Positions 22,008 through 34,836 are shown, counted from the stretch's first letter. The stretch is DNA of 64,000 bases from Diadema setosum (GCF_964275005.1 NC_092694.1:34732967-34796966); one strand, 5' to 3'. The notes: generated by a model from the sequence alone, not told the origin. Program-made: numbers and translations.

Positions 22008-25000
22008 TTGAGGACAGTGAATACCAAATGAAGGAGAAATTCAGTTCAATGTTATAATGCCGATTCCGTTTTTAATGCACATCACTACGTTTGCTTTTGA
22101 GCCTGTGAAATTTGAGGCTTACACGCTAAGAAGTAATGGTTCAAATAATTTGCACCCAATGTGAAACAATGACAGGACACACTTGAACCCTTAATTATGT
22201 TTAATTGCACCCTTAATTAACTGCCTTTCTGAATTTTTTGCAAATTTCTGCAAATAAGGTTTTTGTACAGTGGATAAGAATATGCAAATGAGTGAGCTAA
22301 CCATGTCATAACCTCTTCATTTTCCATTGATCGTGTACAAAAAATAACGAAAATTTAATGTTTCTGGCATTGAAATCTGAAACATAATGCTATTCCTGGT
22401 TGATTACCTTCGGAATAGTGATCAGTTACATATGCCTGGGGCATAATTATGTTTGAATGAAAAAAACTGGAAATTTCAAAATATTATGTTCAAATGTTAT
22501 GGCAAGTTGTGAGGGGATGACATGCTCATTTTGCCATTTGCAGATTCATAATGACCATTCAAAAACTGTTTACTGAAGAACTAGCGAAACTTCAAAATGT
22601 CACAACCTTCTCATTTTTGTGGAGCCCGTATGATTTTCTTTCTTATCAGCGAATAACTTTATACATTTGGGCTTAATTATTTCCCTTTAATGAAGCTCTT
22701 TCCTTTGGAAGTAAGGTGAAATATTCTAGTGATATTTTTGAGGTTTGTAAGCCAAATACATGAGAAAAGGAAAAATACAAACGTCTGTGATGAAACAAGG
22801 AAACGTCTATTAAGAATGTCCCTTACCTAGTTTCCACTATGAACACTATGCATCGCCTTTGAGTTGAAGGAAGAAGGATTAATAATCCCCTAACGATGCG
22901 ACAGATAAAATGTGATATTGTTATGTTATCATTGCCAACCTCTTGAAAGAGGTTTTCAGTTCACTTTTGGTCAACAAACAGTTGCTATACCGTACTGTCG
23001 ATATTCTTTTGAGTTTGGTGTTGTGGCAAGTGCATTACAGTGTTTACAATTTATATCTGCCATAGTATGAAAAAAGCGCAGCAAAATTTGGGATTGGCTT
23101 TGGGATAATCAAAGGTTATTATAGCTTTCTGAGACGACATCATAACAGTGGCCCACGTACGGTCCCTAATGAAAATCCAAACTGGCTTATACTCATACAA
23201 TCATATTTTAGACTAAGGGGTCAAATTCGATTAGTATCATTAAATGTGTGTTTACCTTTGTTATAGATTTGGACTACAATTGAAAGCAAACATAATATAT
23301 AAAATTGATAGCGTGTGGGTACACCTGCATTTACACCTGAAGGTAAAATGCAAAGTAGTGGTCATCATAACAAAAACAATTCTCGACATTTAGGCCTAGG
23401 TAAATGATTTCTCAATGAATGTGGAATGTCCAGTTGCGAGCATCTTTTAAAATAGGGAGTGTGATGTTTAATTTTAGTGATAACTTACAGCCGAAACGTC
23501 CCTGATGGAAAAGCAAATGTCTCTGATATAAGTGAGTAATTAGGTAAAGTAGTTGAAATTGCAAGTTTTTCATGTAATTTTGTTGTCTGTCATTAAAAGG
23601 TGTTGTAAGATCTGAATAATATATCAAGAACAGGCTTGTTGTTGATTTTTGGTGCAAAAATCGAAATTCCTCTTACAATTTGGAGATTCGTAGTTACAAT
23701 CAGTTAGTATGAAAAATAATTCAATTTGAAATTACCATTCTGAATTGTTAACAAAAGATTAACATGTGTTTAATAAACGAAAATGTTGTTTGCTCACAAA
23801 ACTCTTAAATATGGATCAAAGGACATCACTTGTATTGCCTATGTCTGAGGAACGTCTAAGAGTGATACCAGAACGTCTCTGATCAAAACATGGCTTACTT
23901 CCAGCGTCTGTATAGGGCTTTTATGGTGATTTTATCAAACGAAATGCACTAAATTCATTATTAGTATCTACTGAACATTAACATTTAAACAAATGAGACC
24001 CCTGCTACATGCTTTGTTCAAATGAGATGGAAGTGAAGATAAGAATATGAAAATCTCTGCTTAAATGACAAAAACTCACCTTTTTCTTTAACTTCCATAG
24101 CTTTTGTAAACTTCACAGGAGGTAAACAATATTTTAGGAACAAATTAACACAGTCTTCGAAAGTATGAACAAGATGAAACTATCTTCATTTGAATGTTTT
24201 TTCACCCTTAATTTGAATTTTCACTAAAACGATGTTTATTTTAGTCAGAGACGTTCGCCATTATGTCACAGTTCTATTTAACCTCGAATAAAAACAACAC
24301 AATTGGAGATATCCCAGTATAATTGGGTTTGCAAGAAAGCTGACAATAATGACATTTCAGTGAGATATATTTATATCAATGAGTCACATGTTTTAATTTT
24401 GACCCCTGATTTGCCCAATTGTACATCGTTCAACGTTTTCACCCAGATGAATTTAGTCATCATTCAAATCTATTTCATTGTAACAATTATTTTTCACACG
24501 TCCTCATTTAGGATGAATGACAACATGGGTTACAATTTGCATCGTTGCTTCGAGGTGGAAAATCATTCTATACTGTTTGAGTTTTGTAAAGCATAACTGT
24601 GTTTTTAAGGAAAACTGCTTTAGTATGCCAGTATGTGGAAGGTGATATAACCACTCTCCCAAGCGGGACACGTATGAGCCAAATGATTTCTTTTGAACAC
24701 GAATTGTGTTGAAATGTTGTTGGGAATTCATTCGCAAGTAGATGTATGAAAACTCCAACGTTGAAAACATCGTGACGGGAAATGTAAACAGTATGCTCGA
24801 ATGCTTCGATGTGTCCTGCTAAGCATATTCATACTCGTAGGGAAGAAACAAAAAAAAAAAAAAAAAGAATTCCCGATTCATGGAAACGTTGAGGGTGACA
24901 ATGGGAAGAGAAGCCCTTGCTGTGCATCACAATGGATGCTAAAGGTGGAGGTGAGTAACTGGGATCAGGTACAAAGACTCGCGATCTAATGAGCAGACAG

Positions 25001-25113
25001 ACACATATTTTCTATTCTCCTCTCCGCGCCATCGGGATTTCTAAAAAGCATTTAATTGGTTTTCATCAGTCGACCGTGCATTTGGTACTTGGCAGCCTGG
25101 TACCCTGTACATT
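22008..25113. other. Non-coding, no gene supported
   Basis: AT-rich sequence. Small open frames (for example 24303-24596) are not protein-like. A poly-A run lies at about 24850-24866. Motifs AACGTCTCTGAT, AACGTCCCTGATGG and GAGACGTTCGCC recur to about 24260. Confidence 0.5.
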
Positions 25114-27121
25114 AGTCCGGTAGGAATGGGGGGTCCCCATGCACCCTCCGAACACATTTTTTTAACTTACTTTTTTGTAACCCTTAGGGTGTCTAGTTAA
25201 TGAATTTTTTTGTTCCCAAGAAAAAATCGTGTCCCATGGGGGTCATTGGCGGCCATCTTGGCAGCCATCTTGGATTTTCAGGGAAAATCATTAATTTCCA
25301 TATCTTTTGAACTACACAGCATAAAATTACAAATAAAGCATTTCTTCAGGGTAAATGTGACATGAGGAATCGATTGAAATGGTTGTTTACATGATCAAAG
25401 CAAGTTTGAAACAAAAAAAGCCTAAAAATATGAAAATTTCAGTGTCATTTACACCGAAAAATACCCAAGTAGTTTAACTTTTGATTTACACAACATACAG
25501 GGACAAATAAATCATTTCTTCAGAGTAAATACGGCATGAAGAATCGTTTGAGATAGTTATTTACATGATTAAAGCAAGTTTCATACAAGAAAAGTCCAAA
25601 AAAGCGAGAAAAACCAGTGTCGTTTAAGTCTAGAAATTGCCCAAATAGTATACATATACATGACAATCTCATACCTCATAAGAGTGACTAACCACTTTGT
25701 CTTAACAGTCTGGTAGGAATGGGGGGGGGGGGGGTTCCCATGCACCCTCCTTTTTGTATCCCTAATTAGGGTGTCTATTTGATAACTTTTTTTTTTTGTT
25801 TCCAAGTAAAAATCGTGTCATATGGGGATAATTGGCGGCCATCTTGGATTTGCGAGGAAAATCATTATTTTCTATAACTTTTGAACTTTCCAACATACAA
25901 GGACAAATAAAACATTTCTTCAGGGTAAATGTGGCATGAGGAATCGGTTGAGATGGTTATTTACATGATTAAAACAAGTCTGATACAAGAAAAGTCCAAA
26001 AATATGAAAAATCCTGTGTCGGTTACACCGAAAAGCACCCAAATAGTTCAATTTTTGAACTATACACAACATGCAGGGGCAAATAAAGCATTTCTTCAGA
26101 AGAAACGCAGCATGAGGAATCAATTGAGATGGTCATTCACATGATGTAAGCAAGTTCTGATGAAAGCAAGTTTGATGCAAGAAATGTCCAAAAATATGAA
26201 AAATTAAGTGTCGTTACTCTGGAAATTGCCCAAATATTTCATGCTACATACATGAAAAATTGTATACCTATAAACAAGAGTGACTGACCACTTTGTCTTT
26301 AGATCATTGCCCAAATAGGCCTATTTTGTTTTGTATCAAAAACATTTAATAGTATCTGAAGAGAAAATTAATTTCAAGCATTGTGACCCCGCATTTGGTG
26401 AAATCGAATGAAGAATGTAAGCACTATGGTGATTCATATGCAAATACCCTTAAAATAAGTGGTCAAAGGAGGTCACACATGATAATAATGTTGATCACAA
26501 CACGTGAAAGTGACTAATGGACAAACATAAAACTTGAAATGAAATTTAACACTCTTTGTTGGCGTTCAATTTCGTTTCATTTTGTATTTAAAACGTTCAC
26601 TTTGCCAAAATGTTCAGTCTATTTCAAAAATTTAAGTGCCAAAATGTTTTCATTTGAGCTTTTTAAAGCTTATTGTCAGAAACAAAGAGAACAATTTCAC
26701 TTGACAGCCGGAAATCGACCATGTGAATAGAGACTGTTATATCAATGTGGATTGCTGCTACTTTTATTTTGGTATATTTGCACATGAATTGCTTTTGTGC
26801 TTACATTCTGTATTCAAAGTCAACAAAAGAAAGTTCAAATTGATTGGAATTAAGTTTTCTTTCAAATTCTGTTAAAAGTTGTCTGATACACGACACAACA
26901 TTTAAGCTATTATCAAAAGACAAAGTGATTTGTTACATCTGTGACGTGTGTATACGCTTTCCATGAAGTACGGAATTAACGTATATTGACAAAATAAAGT
27001 AATACAATATGACTTCACTTTGCTAAAAGTATTCTGAATTCTCATCCTGAGTGGCTGTACAAACCACAGAAGCAGTAAGCGATATGTCAGCTTTCCATTT
27101 CACACTTCTGTAATTTCTAGT

Positions 27122-28110
27122 CATTAACAAAACCATCATCGTAATCAATGTCTGGCTCCCCCTCTTCATCATCCTTCATCTCCTCAGTAATTTTCTGAAG
27201 CAAGTCAATGAAGGAGGTGGGAAAGATAGGGCCAATTGACCACACTGGCTCCATGATACAGAAGGCTGTCTTCTGCCATCCTTGTCCAGGATCAAAGGGG
27301 TCATATACAGAGCACCAGAAAATTAGTTGGTCAGATGATAAGGCGATGGGTCACACATTTAATGTGTGTGATAAGGTTGTCTCTTCAAGGTTGGAGCATG
27401 GAGAAATCCACTTTGGAGTTGGTCGTCATTTGTTCGCCCTCTCCCACCATCTACCTCAGGATGATGCTGTTGTTAATAGACTTCTCCCAGGCCTCAAGGT
27501 CATACATTAGGCATGTCAATGCTCCACTCTCATCTGTCACCTCTGGCTCTACAGACCACCCATCACCAAGATTTATGAGAGGGGCAAAAACAGTCGCACA
27601 TTATAAAGTTATGTTCTAAGATTTCAGCAGTGTTTATCATAATGTATACAATTTACCACATTTCAGTAAAATATTGCTGAAATTATAATATCACAGACTA
27701 CTCTCACCCGAATGCTGTATGGTACATGGGGTGGCTTTGTAGATTCTTTAGGGGTCCGACTTTGCCCCTACCCTTGAAGGCACTTGTTACATCTTCCCCG
27801 GTAAACACATGTAGTCTAAGTATTGTGGTACAGTAGTCAGCTCCCTTTGATTCTGTACGCCAGTTCACCGACATTCACAATCTGGCAATGCTGAACAGTC
27901 TGTTTATCAAGGAAGACAGTGAGGGTGACGGAGTAAGCATGGTGCAAGAAGATCAAGAAAATGCCTGTGTCTGGCGTCCTCACCACAGCTGCTTTGTACC
28001 CAAGATTAGTGGAATACTCGAGGTAGAGCACTACCCTGGTGTCCATCTCCTGGTTAGACAGCAGCTCATGGATAGAGCTTATTGTCTCCTGGGACACATC
28101 ATTGTGTGAA
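27122..28110 (-). pseudogene. Left-arm copy of a FEN/PIN-like nuclease-domain gene
   Basis: Minus strand. Exon-like block 1 (28097-27840) has MDTRVVLYLEYSTNLGYKA, then VVRTPDTGIFLIFLHHAY. Block 2 (about 27835-27700) has LRLHVFTGEDVTSAFKGRGK and ends at a donor-like GG|GTGAGAG. Block 3 (about 27600-27122) has DGWSVEPEVTDE, then MVGEGEQ, KVDFSM and an acidic tail. Stops and frameshifts interrupt block 3. The order E-x-DTR ... PDTD ... TGxD ... GKGK matches a large uncharacterised invertebrate family. I infer it to be FEN1/XPG-like from the acidic motifs and the GxGK helix-turn-helix position. In this copy the second Asp of PDTD is Gly, so the site would be dead. Confidence 0.6.
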
Positions 28111-28195
28111 TAGAAAGAATGTATTAACAGAAATCACTTAAGCTTCAGAGAATGTGACTGCTGTTACATTCCTTTTGTTTACACAATGATGTGTT

Positions 28196-29232
28196 CCAGG
28201 AGACGATACGCAATATCCATGAGCGGCTTTCTAACCAGGAGGAGACGGACACCAGGGTCGTGGTCTAGAGCATACCTCAAGTGCGCCGCTAAGTTTGCGT
28301 ACAAGGTAGCTTTGGTGAGGACTCCAGACACAGACATTTTCTTGATCCCCTTGCTCCATGCTTAATTCATCCCCCTCACTTCTACAATGTAGTATCTTCC
28401 TTAATAAACGGAGTGTCAAGTATTGCCAGATTTTGAATGTCAGTGAACTGGAATACAGAATCAAAGGGAGCTTACTACTGTACCACAATACTTGGACTAT
28501 ATGTGTTAACCGGGGAAGATGTAACAATTAAGTGCCTTCAAGGGTTGGGCAAAGTTGGACCCCTAAGAATCTACAAAGCCACCCCACGTACGACACAACA
28601 TTCAGGTGAGAGTAGTCTGATATCATAATTTCAAAGATATTTTACTGAAATCTAGTAAGTTGCACAGTATTATATCATAATAAACACTACTGAAATCTTA
28701 AAATATGACTTGATAATGTGCCAATGTTTTTTTCCTCAGAAATCTTGATGATGGGTGGTCTGTGGAGCCAGATGTGACAGATGACATTGAAGCATTCACA
28801 TGCCTTAAATGTATAGCAAGGCCCGGGAGAAGTCTATTAATGGTGCCCGCAGCATCATGCTGAAGCAGATGGTGGGAGAGGGCGAGCAACTGATGACCAA
28901 ATCCAAGGTGGATTTTTCCATGCTCTCACCTGGCAGCGGCTACCTTATCCCACACTTTCAACGTGTGAACCACCACCTTGCCATCTTTAAGCGAGCTGAC
29001 CAGCCAATCTTCTGGTGCGCTAACCCCTTTGATCCTGGACAAGGGCGGCAGAAGACAGCCTTCGGTATCATGGAGTCAGTGTGGTCAACTGGCCCTATCC
29101 TTCCCAATTCTCTCATTGACTTGCTTCAGAAAATTACTGCGTAGATGGAGGAGGATGAAGAGGAGCAGCCAGTCATTGATTACAATGATCGTTTTGATGA
29201 TGACTGGAAAGTACAGAAGTGTGAAACAAAAA
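28196..29232 (+). pseudogene. Right-arm copy of the FEN/PIN-like nuclease-domain gene
   Basis: Plus strand, mirror image of the left copy. Block 1 (28200-28360) has QEETDTRVV and, after a frameshift, VRTPDTDIFLIPLLHA, which keeps both Asp. Block 2 (28455-28607) has YYCTTILGLYVLTGEDVT, LGKVGPL and donor CAG|GTGAGAG. Acceptor TTTTTTTCCTCAG precedes block 3 (28740-29144). Block 3 is open for over 100 codons to TAG: EGEQLMTKSKVDFSMLSPGS, HLAIFKRADQPIFWCANPFD, then FGIMESVWSTGPILPN and LIDLLQKITA. An acidic tail (EEDEEEQPVIDYND-like) follows in the left-arm frame. The C-terminal block resembles the tail of the same invertebrate family. Upstream exons are absent, so both copies are truncated at the centre of the palindrome. 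Confidence 0.6.
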
Positions 29233-31488
29233 GCTAACATATCGCTTACCGCTTCTGTGGTTTGTATAATTGCACAGGATGAGAATTCAGAATACTTTTG
29301 ACAAAGTGAAGTCATATTGTGTTACTTTTCTCGATGTATGTTAATTCCATACTTCATGGAAAACATATACACAAGTCACAAAATGTGACTGACCACTTTG
29401 TCTTTTGATCATAGCTTAAATATTGTGTCTTGTATCAGACAACTTCTAAAAGAATTTGAAAGAAAAGTTAATTTCAAAAAATTTCAACTTTCTTTTGTTG
29501 AAATAGAATACAGAATGTAAGCACAGTAGCGATTCGTATGCATATATTCCACAATCAGTTGCCGCAATCCACATTAATATAGCAGTTTCTATTCACTGAG
29601 TGGATTTCTGGCTGTCAAGTGAAATTCATATGTTTATTTTCAGACAGGAAGGCTTTAAACAAATACTTCTGAATGAACCACTTTTAACTTAATCTTAAAT
29701 AAGTTTCAATGATAACATTTTGGCACCTAAAATGTTGAATCGACAGAGCATTTTGGCAGAGCGATTGCTTTCATGAAAGTACCCCAACTGAAACTCTTCA
29801 AATACAAAATTAAATGAAATAGAATGCTCGCAAAAAGGTGTTCAATTTCATTTTAGGTTTTATTTTTGTCGATGAGTCACTTTCACATGCTGTTATCGAA
29901 ATTTGTATGTTTACCTCTTTTGATCTGCTATTTTTTTAGGGGTATTTGTATATGAATTGCCATAGTGCTTACATTCTTCATTTGATTTCAACAAGTGAGG
30001 CGTCAAAATGCTTGGAGTTAATTTTTTTTTTTTTTTTTTGGGGGGGGGAGGATTATGTTGAATGTTTTTTTGATACAAAACACCATATTTGAGTATGATC
30101 TAAAGAAAAAGTGTTTAGTCACTTTTGTGAAGTAGTTTGTCATGTATGTACTATACGGATTATTTGGGTACTCTACAGTGTAAACGACACTAAATTTTTC
30201 ATATTTTGTACTTCAAATCTTGCTTTAATCATGTAAATAACCATCTCAATCGATTCCTCATGATACATTTACCCTGAAGAAATGTTATATTTGTCCCTGT
30301 ATGTTGTGAAATTCAAAAGTTATAGAAATTAAAGATTTTCCTCGCAAATCCAAGATGGCCGCCAGTGACCCCCATGGGACTTACTTGGGATTTACTTGGA
30401 AACCCCCCCCCCCCAAAAAAAAAAAAAAAATCATTAAATAGACACCCTAAGGGATACAAAAAAGGAGGGTGCATGGGGATCCCCCATTCCTACAAGACTA
30501 TAAAGACAAAGTGATTAGTCACTGTTATGAGATATGAGATTGTCATATATATATAGACTATTTGGGCAATTTCTAGAGTAAACCACACTGTTTGTTCGCA
30601 TTTTTTGGACTTTTCTTGTATCAGACTTGTTTTAATCATGTAAATAACTATCCCAACCGATTCCTCATGCCACATTTACCCTGAAGAAATGTTTAATTTG
30701 TCCTTGTATGTTGGAAAGTTCAAAAGTTATAGAAATTAATGATTTTCCTCGCAAATCCAAGATGGCCGCCAATTATCCCCATGTGACACGATTTTTACTT
30801 GGAAACAAAAAAAAAGTTATCAAATAGACACCCTAAGGGATACAAAAAGGAGGGTGCATGGGGACCCCCCCCCCCCCAGTCCTACCAGACTGTTAAGACA
30901 AAGTGGTTAGTCACTCTTATGAGGTATATGAGATTGTCATGTATGTATATGGACTATTTGGGCAATTTCTAGACTGAACGACACTGGTTTTTCTCGCCTT
31001 TTTTTGACTTTTCTTGTATGAAACTTGCTTTAATCATGTAAATAACTATCTCAAACGATTCCTCATGCCGTATTAACTCTGAAGAAATGATTTATTTGTC
31101 CCTGTATGTTGTGTAAATCAAAAGTTAAACTACTTGGGTATTTTTCGGTGTAAATGACACTGAAATTTTCATATTTTTAGGCTTTTTTTGTTTCAAACTT
31201 GCTTTGATCATGTAAACAACCATTTCAATCGATTCCTCATGTCACATTTACCCTGAAGAAATGCTTTATTTGTAATTTTATGCTGTGTAGTTCAAAAGAT
31301 ATGGAAATTAATGATTTTCCCTGAAAATCCAAGATGGCTGCCAAGATGGCCGCCAATGACCCCCATGGGACACGATTTTTTCTTGGGAACAAAAAAATTC
31401 ATTAACTAGACACCCTAAGGGTTACAAAAAAGTAAGTTAAAAAAATGTGTTCGGAGGGTGCATGGGGACCCCCCATTCCTACCAGACT

Positions 31489-32534
31489 ACATCGTTCAAC
31501 CAAGGTTTTATACATGGAGTTCCAACTGGCTATTATTCAAACAGTTGTCAGATTTCTATTGATGTACAAAAGAATTCCACAGGTGCACTTGTGCCTTTGA
31601 TGATCGATGTTCCAAGCCTCCGTCTTGCTGAGCAATCTGAAAATTCATTTTGAACGTTATCATAATGTTGGCCATATTTTGCTTATTTATTTATCAAATG
31701 AAATGAAATCTGACTTAATTATAAAGCATGTAAAACAAAAGTCATTTCCGTTCAGAAATTTGCGCAAAAGTGTAAATCAGAGGTGTATTATGTGAAAATG
31801 TTTAAAACTGTACCATCCTGGAAATCTGGTTTTATCAATTTTCGACTTCATTTCCCCAAATGAAACTAACATGTAATAATCTTCAAGTACAATTCTTTAT
31901 TGATGGAAATATCAGATTAGTGCCCACGTATGCCCAGTCGAGTAATTTTCATTTTCATTTCAGCATTTTTTCCTCAATTTCAGTTCGCGCATCCTCATGT
32001 CTGCACCACCTAGCTTTTATAAGAAGGGATAGCGAAAATTACCATCACAAAGACATATCTTCCTTAGAAAGTGGCTGGTGATTATGCAATGAGACACGAG
32101 TCAATTGTCTTCGTATCGGCGCGGCAGATCCTGTTTCCTTGGCACATGCTTCAAATATTTTTGAGCGGCGGCTTCGAACATAGATCAAAGGGAATAACTC
32201 TGTTGTTACTCCATTTCTTCAACCTCCTTGGTTCAACCTACATTGTTCAACTACCACAGCCTCTCTAACAGACTACCACAGGTACAATGTCCCTGACCAA
32301 CATATCTCGATCAATATATCACATCATTCCTTGGTTCTATTTAGGATTTGCTCAGTACATGAAGTCCTTTCTGATAAAGATTTATGGTAAAGCCGTACTT
32401 CACTTTCTCCTTTTATTTTTTTGGTTCATGTTATTAGAACGAAAAAAAAAAGAAATCAAAATCCACAACCTCAGAATAATTCTTTGCAAGTAATTCACAA
32501 AGACGCATTAAAAAAAAAAATCATGAGCGTACAT
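31489..32534. other. Non-coding, nothing assignable
   Basis: Small frames at 31860-32493 show no family resemblance. No repeat is noted. Confidence 0.5.
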
Positions 32535-32612
32535 ACTCGAACAGGATTCGAACCTACGACCTCCTGATCAAAGGACAGGCGTCATCTCCACTAGACCACT
32601 GAGCTTTCGCCC
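32535..32612 (-). repeat. tRNA-derived SINE head
   Basis: On the minus strand the A box TGGTCTAGTGG (32598-32588) and B box GGTTCGAATCC (32554-32544) are at tRNA spacing, around a tRNA-like body. An A-run lies beyond at 32510-32520. It is not a functional tRNA: the acceptor stem does not pair and CTCAGTGG leads into GCGAAAG. Confidence 0.75.
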
Positions 32613-32649
32613 GACAGCAAGTGTTGGTTGTAATCCTTATAGCATGCAG

Positions 32650-32760
32650 CATGATTTTTTTTTTTTTTTTTATCATGGCTACTACTAAAACACCGATCAA
32701 TTCAGTGCTTATTTGCGTCGATGTAGGGCAATTTGTAAATCAGTTGAAATGACAACATCT
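32650..32760. repeat. Direct repeat (pair with 33589-33700) flanking a GC-rich element
   Basis: A T-run followed by ATCATGGCTACTACTAAAAC and CAATTCAGTGC(T/C)TATTT is repeated at 33589-33700. The pair flanks the GC-rich foldback element between them. Next to the second copy, TATGTACGCCCATGA is the inverse of the sequence at 32521-32535. Confidence 0.7.
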
Positions 32761-32831
32761 CGACGGAAGAATTTCATGAACTTGAATAACAAAGCAGCAC
32801 CCGCTGCATGCTATAAGGTTAGGAACGAACA

Positions 32832-33559
32832 CTTGGACCCCGTTTACAGTGCGAGGCTCGCCCGGCCTCTGACTTCTTGGACCCCTTTTACAGTGCGAGG
32901 CCGGGCTCGGCCGCGGCCGAGCCCGGCCTCAATTGCGCGGCCGAGCCTCGCAATTTTGTCCGTTTACACTGCTGGGCTCGGCCGCGCTTTTAATTCAAAC
33001 CTTTCAATATTTTGTCGTAGTGGCGCTCTGCTTGTAAACAAACGCAATTTGGTTTAGCCTGGTTTTCAGACCCTTTGCCAACTGGATTCCGTGGCGACGA
33101 AGTCGCCGTTCGGGCAAAGGCCTTTGCCGAAGGAAAAATCCTTTGCAGGACAAAACCACCTTAAACTATACTAGTTTTCCACGTTGAGGGGGTTAATATC
33201 GTGAATAGCGAAATAGTATGGGCAGATGGTCTGGAAGCCAGACTAAAATTGGCCGCGCATTTGGCCCAGTTTGCGTTTACACCAAGAAGAGGCCGGGCTC
33301 GGCCGCGGCCGAGACCACCTCCAGAGCGAGGCCAAATGCCAGGCCAATTTTGGCCTCGCATTTGGCCTTTTGCGCGTTTACACTGAAGCGGGGCTGGGCT
33401 CGGCCGCGGCCGAGCCTCGCACTGTAAACGGGGTCTAAGCTTCCAGACCCTCTGCCCGTACTATTTCGCTATTCACGATATTAACCCCCTCAACGATATT
33501 AACCCCCTCAACGCCGAGCCGCGGCCGAGCCCGGCCCCGCACTGTAAACGGGGTCCAAG
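32832..33559. mobile_element. GC-rich foldback element 'CTTGGACCCCGTTTACAGTGCG'
   Basis: The ends CTTGGACCCCGTTTACAGTG and (reverse complement) CTTGGACCCCGTTTACAGTG match. The interior is full of the palindrome GGCTCGGCCGCGGCCGAGCC. A second inverted pair (33181-33237 with 33439-33493, ATATCGTGAATAGCGAAATAG and its complement) suggests one foldback element inside another. Confidence 0.8.
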
Positions 33560-33829
33560 TCGGGGTCTGCTCGAGTATGTACGCCCATGATTTTTTTTTT
33601 TTTTTTTTATCATGGCTACTACTAAAACACTGATCAATTCAGTGCCTATTTACGTCGATGTAGGGCAATGTGTCAATCAGTTGCAATGAATTGAAAGTTA
33701 GTTGAAATTGAAATCAATTGATACTTGTTATGCCTTTAGTCTAATGGCCATTGAATATTTTCGTTAAGGCGGATAGGTTTATTTCACCGTCACACAATTA
33801 AGAAAGTATGGTCTTTGTAACATTTTCAT

Positions 33830-34790
33830 GCCTTCGCCATAAAGTGTCGCCGGAGGCATTATTTTTCGGGTTGTCCTGCCGTCCGTCCTTCCGTCCGTTA
33901 TTCCGTCCGTAATCTATTTTGTGGACAGCGTATCTAAAAAGAAGAAGAAGAAGAAGAAGAAGAAGAAGAAGAAGAACAACAACAACAACAAAAACGTTTG
34001 AGGTAATGAAACTTGGCTTATGTATGAACGGGCGAAGTTGTGCGTAGAAACTTTTGGGTCCACACGTTCAAGGTCAAATGTCAAAAAGCCAAGGTCTAAT
34101 GCTCAAAATTTCACTATTACCCCCATATTTATGCACTGCCAGAAGATATTTTCTTGAAACTTAGGGTATACATGAACTACAAAATAAAGATTCTCCAGAG
34201 AGAATTTTGAGTCGTGAGGATAAAGGTCAAAGGTCAAGTAAAAATGTTTTATCACTTTTTTTTTAACATATCTTTGGTTCAAGGTATCTTCGTGGAACTT
34301 CGTACATTATGCATGCACTGACTGGCAGCGATTATCTATTGAAATTGGGGGGTCATGACTTAAAGGTCAGGGGTCAAAGGTCATCAACTTCTCAAAATAT
34401 CACCATTTCCCCTCGTATAAATACAATGCCCACTAAGTAGAAACTTTATATAAACATAATCCACCAAATAAAGATTCTCTGGGAAGTTTTTTGCCAAAAA
34501 GATCAAAGGTCAAAAGGTAAAAGGTCAGGTGAAAGTACTAAATTTCACTTCTTCCTCCATGATCAAAAGTGTCTTAAGGTATCATCATGAAACTTAATAC
34601 ATATTTGTGCATGCTCTACCTGACAGCGATTCTCTTATGAATTTTAGGGTCATAAGGTCAAAGGTCAAGGGTCAAAGGCCATGCTGTTATTCTATTTGAT
34701 ACTTAAATCACAATTTTTTTCTCCATACCTTGAAAATTGTTCAATGCATAAACTTATAAAAATATCAATAGTCAAGTAAAAATCCTCAAA
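33830..34790. repeat. Repeat starting GCCTTCGCC...GGAGGCATTA with ~300-bp units rich in AGGTCAAAGGTCA
   Basis: It starts with GTGTCGCCGGAGGCATTATT followed by CCGTCCGTC runs and a (GAA)n tract at 33939-33980. Three loosely repeated units of about 300 bp follow (markers ATAAAGATTCTC at about 34178 and 34465; GACAGCGATTCTC-like at about 34325 and 34620). Each contains AGGTCAAAGGTCA or GGGTCAAAGGTCA. Non-coding. Confidence 0.6.
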
Positions 34791-34836
34791 TCCCCAAATA
34801 CCTGCACTCGTAGACAATATAATCATCCAATTAAAT

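Larger units (their letters stand above)
25114..31488. mobile_element. 6.4-kb long inverted repeat element
   Basis: The left tip TAGTCCGGTAGGAATGGGG (from 25113/25114) and the right tip (reverse complement TAGTCTGGTAGGAATGGGG) start arms that match for more than 2 kb. The outer 600 bp look almost identical; the inner coding parts are clearly more diverged. Each arm has subterminal repeats starting with the same tip sequence (about 25705 on the left; about 30895 and 30495 on the right) and the phrase GGCGGCCATCTTGGAT. CAT lies outside both ends if TA is counted in the TIR, a possible 3-bp duplication. The two arms carry inverted copies of the same decayed gene, separated by about 70-80 bp at 28110-28190. 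Confidence 0.85.

Noticed and set aside
32713..33427. Arg/Pro-rich ORFs (GRARPRP repeats)
   Set aside because: Produced by the GC palindromes GGCTCGGCCGCGGCCGAGCC read in all frames.
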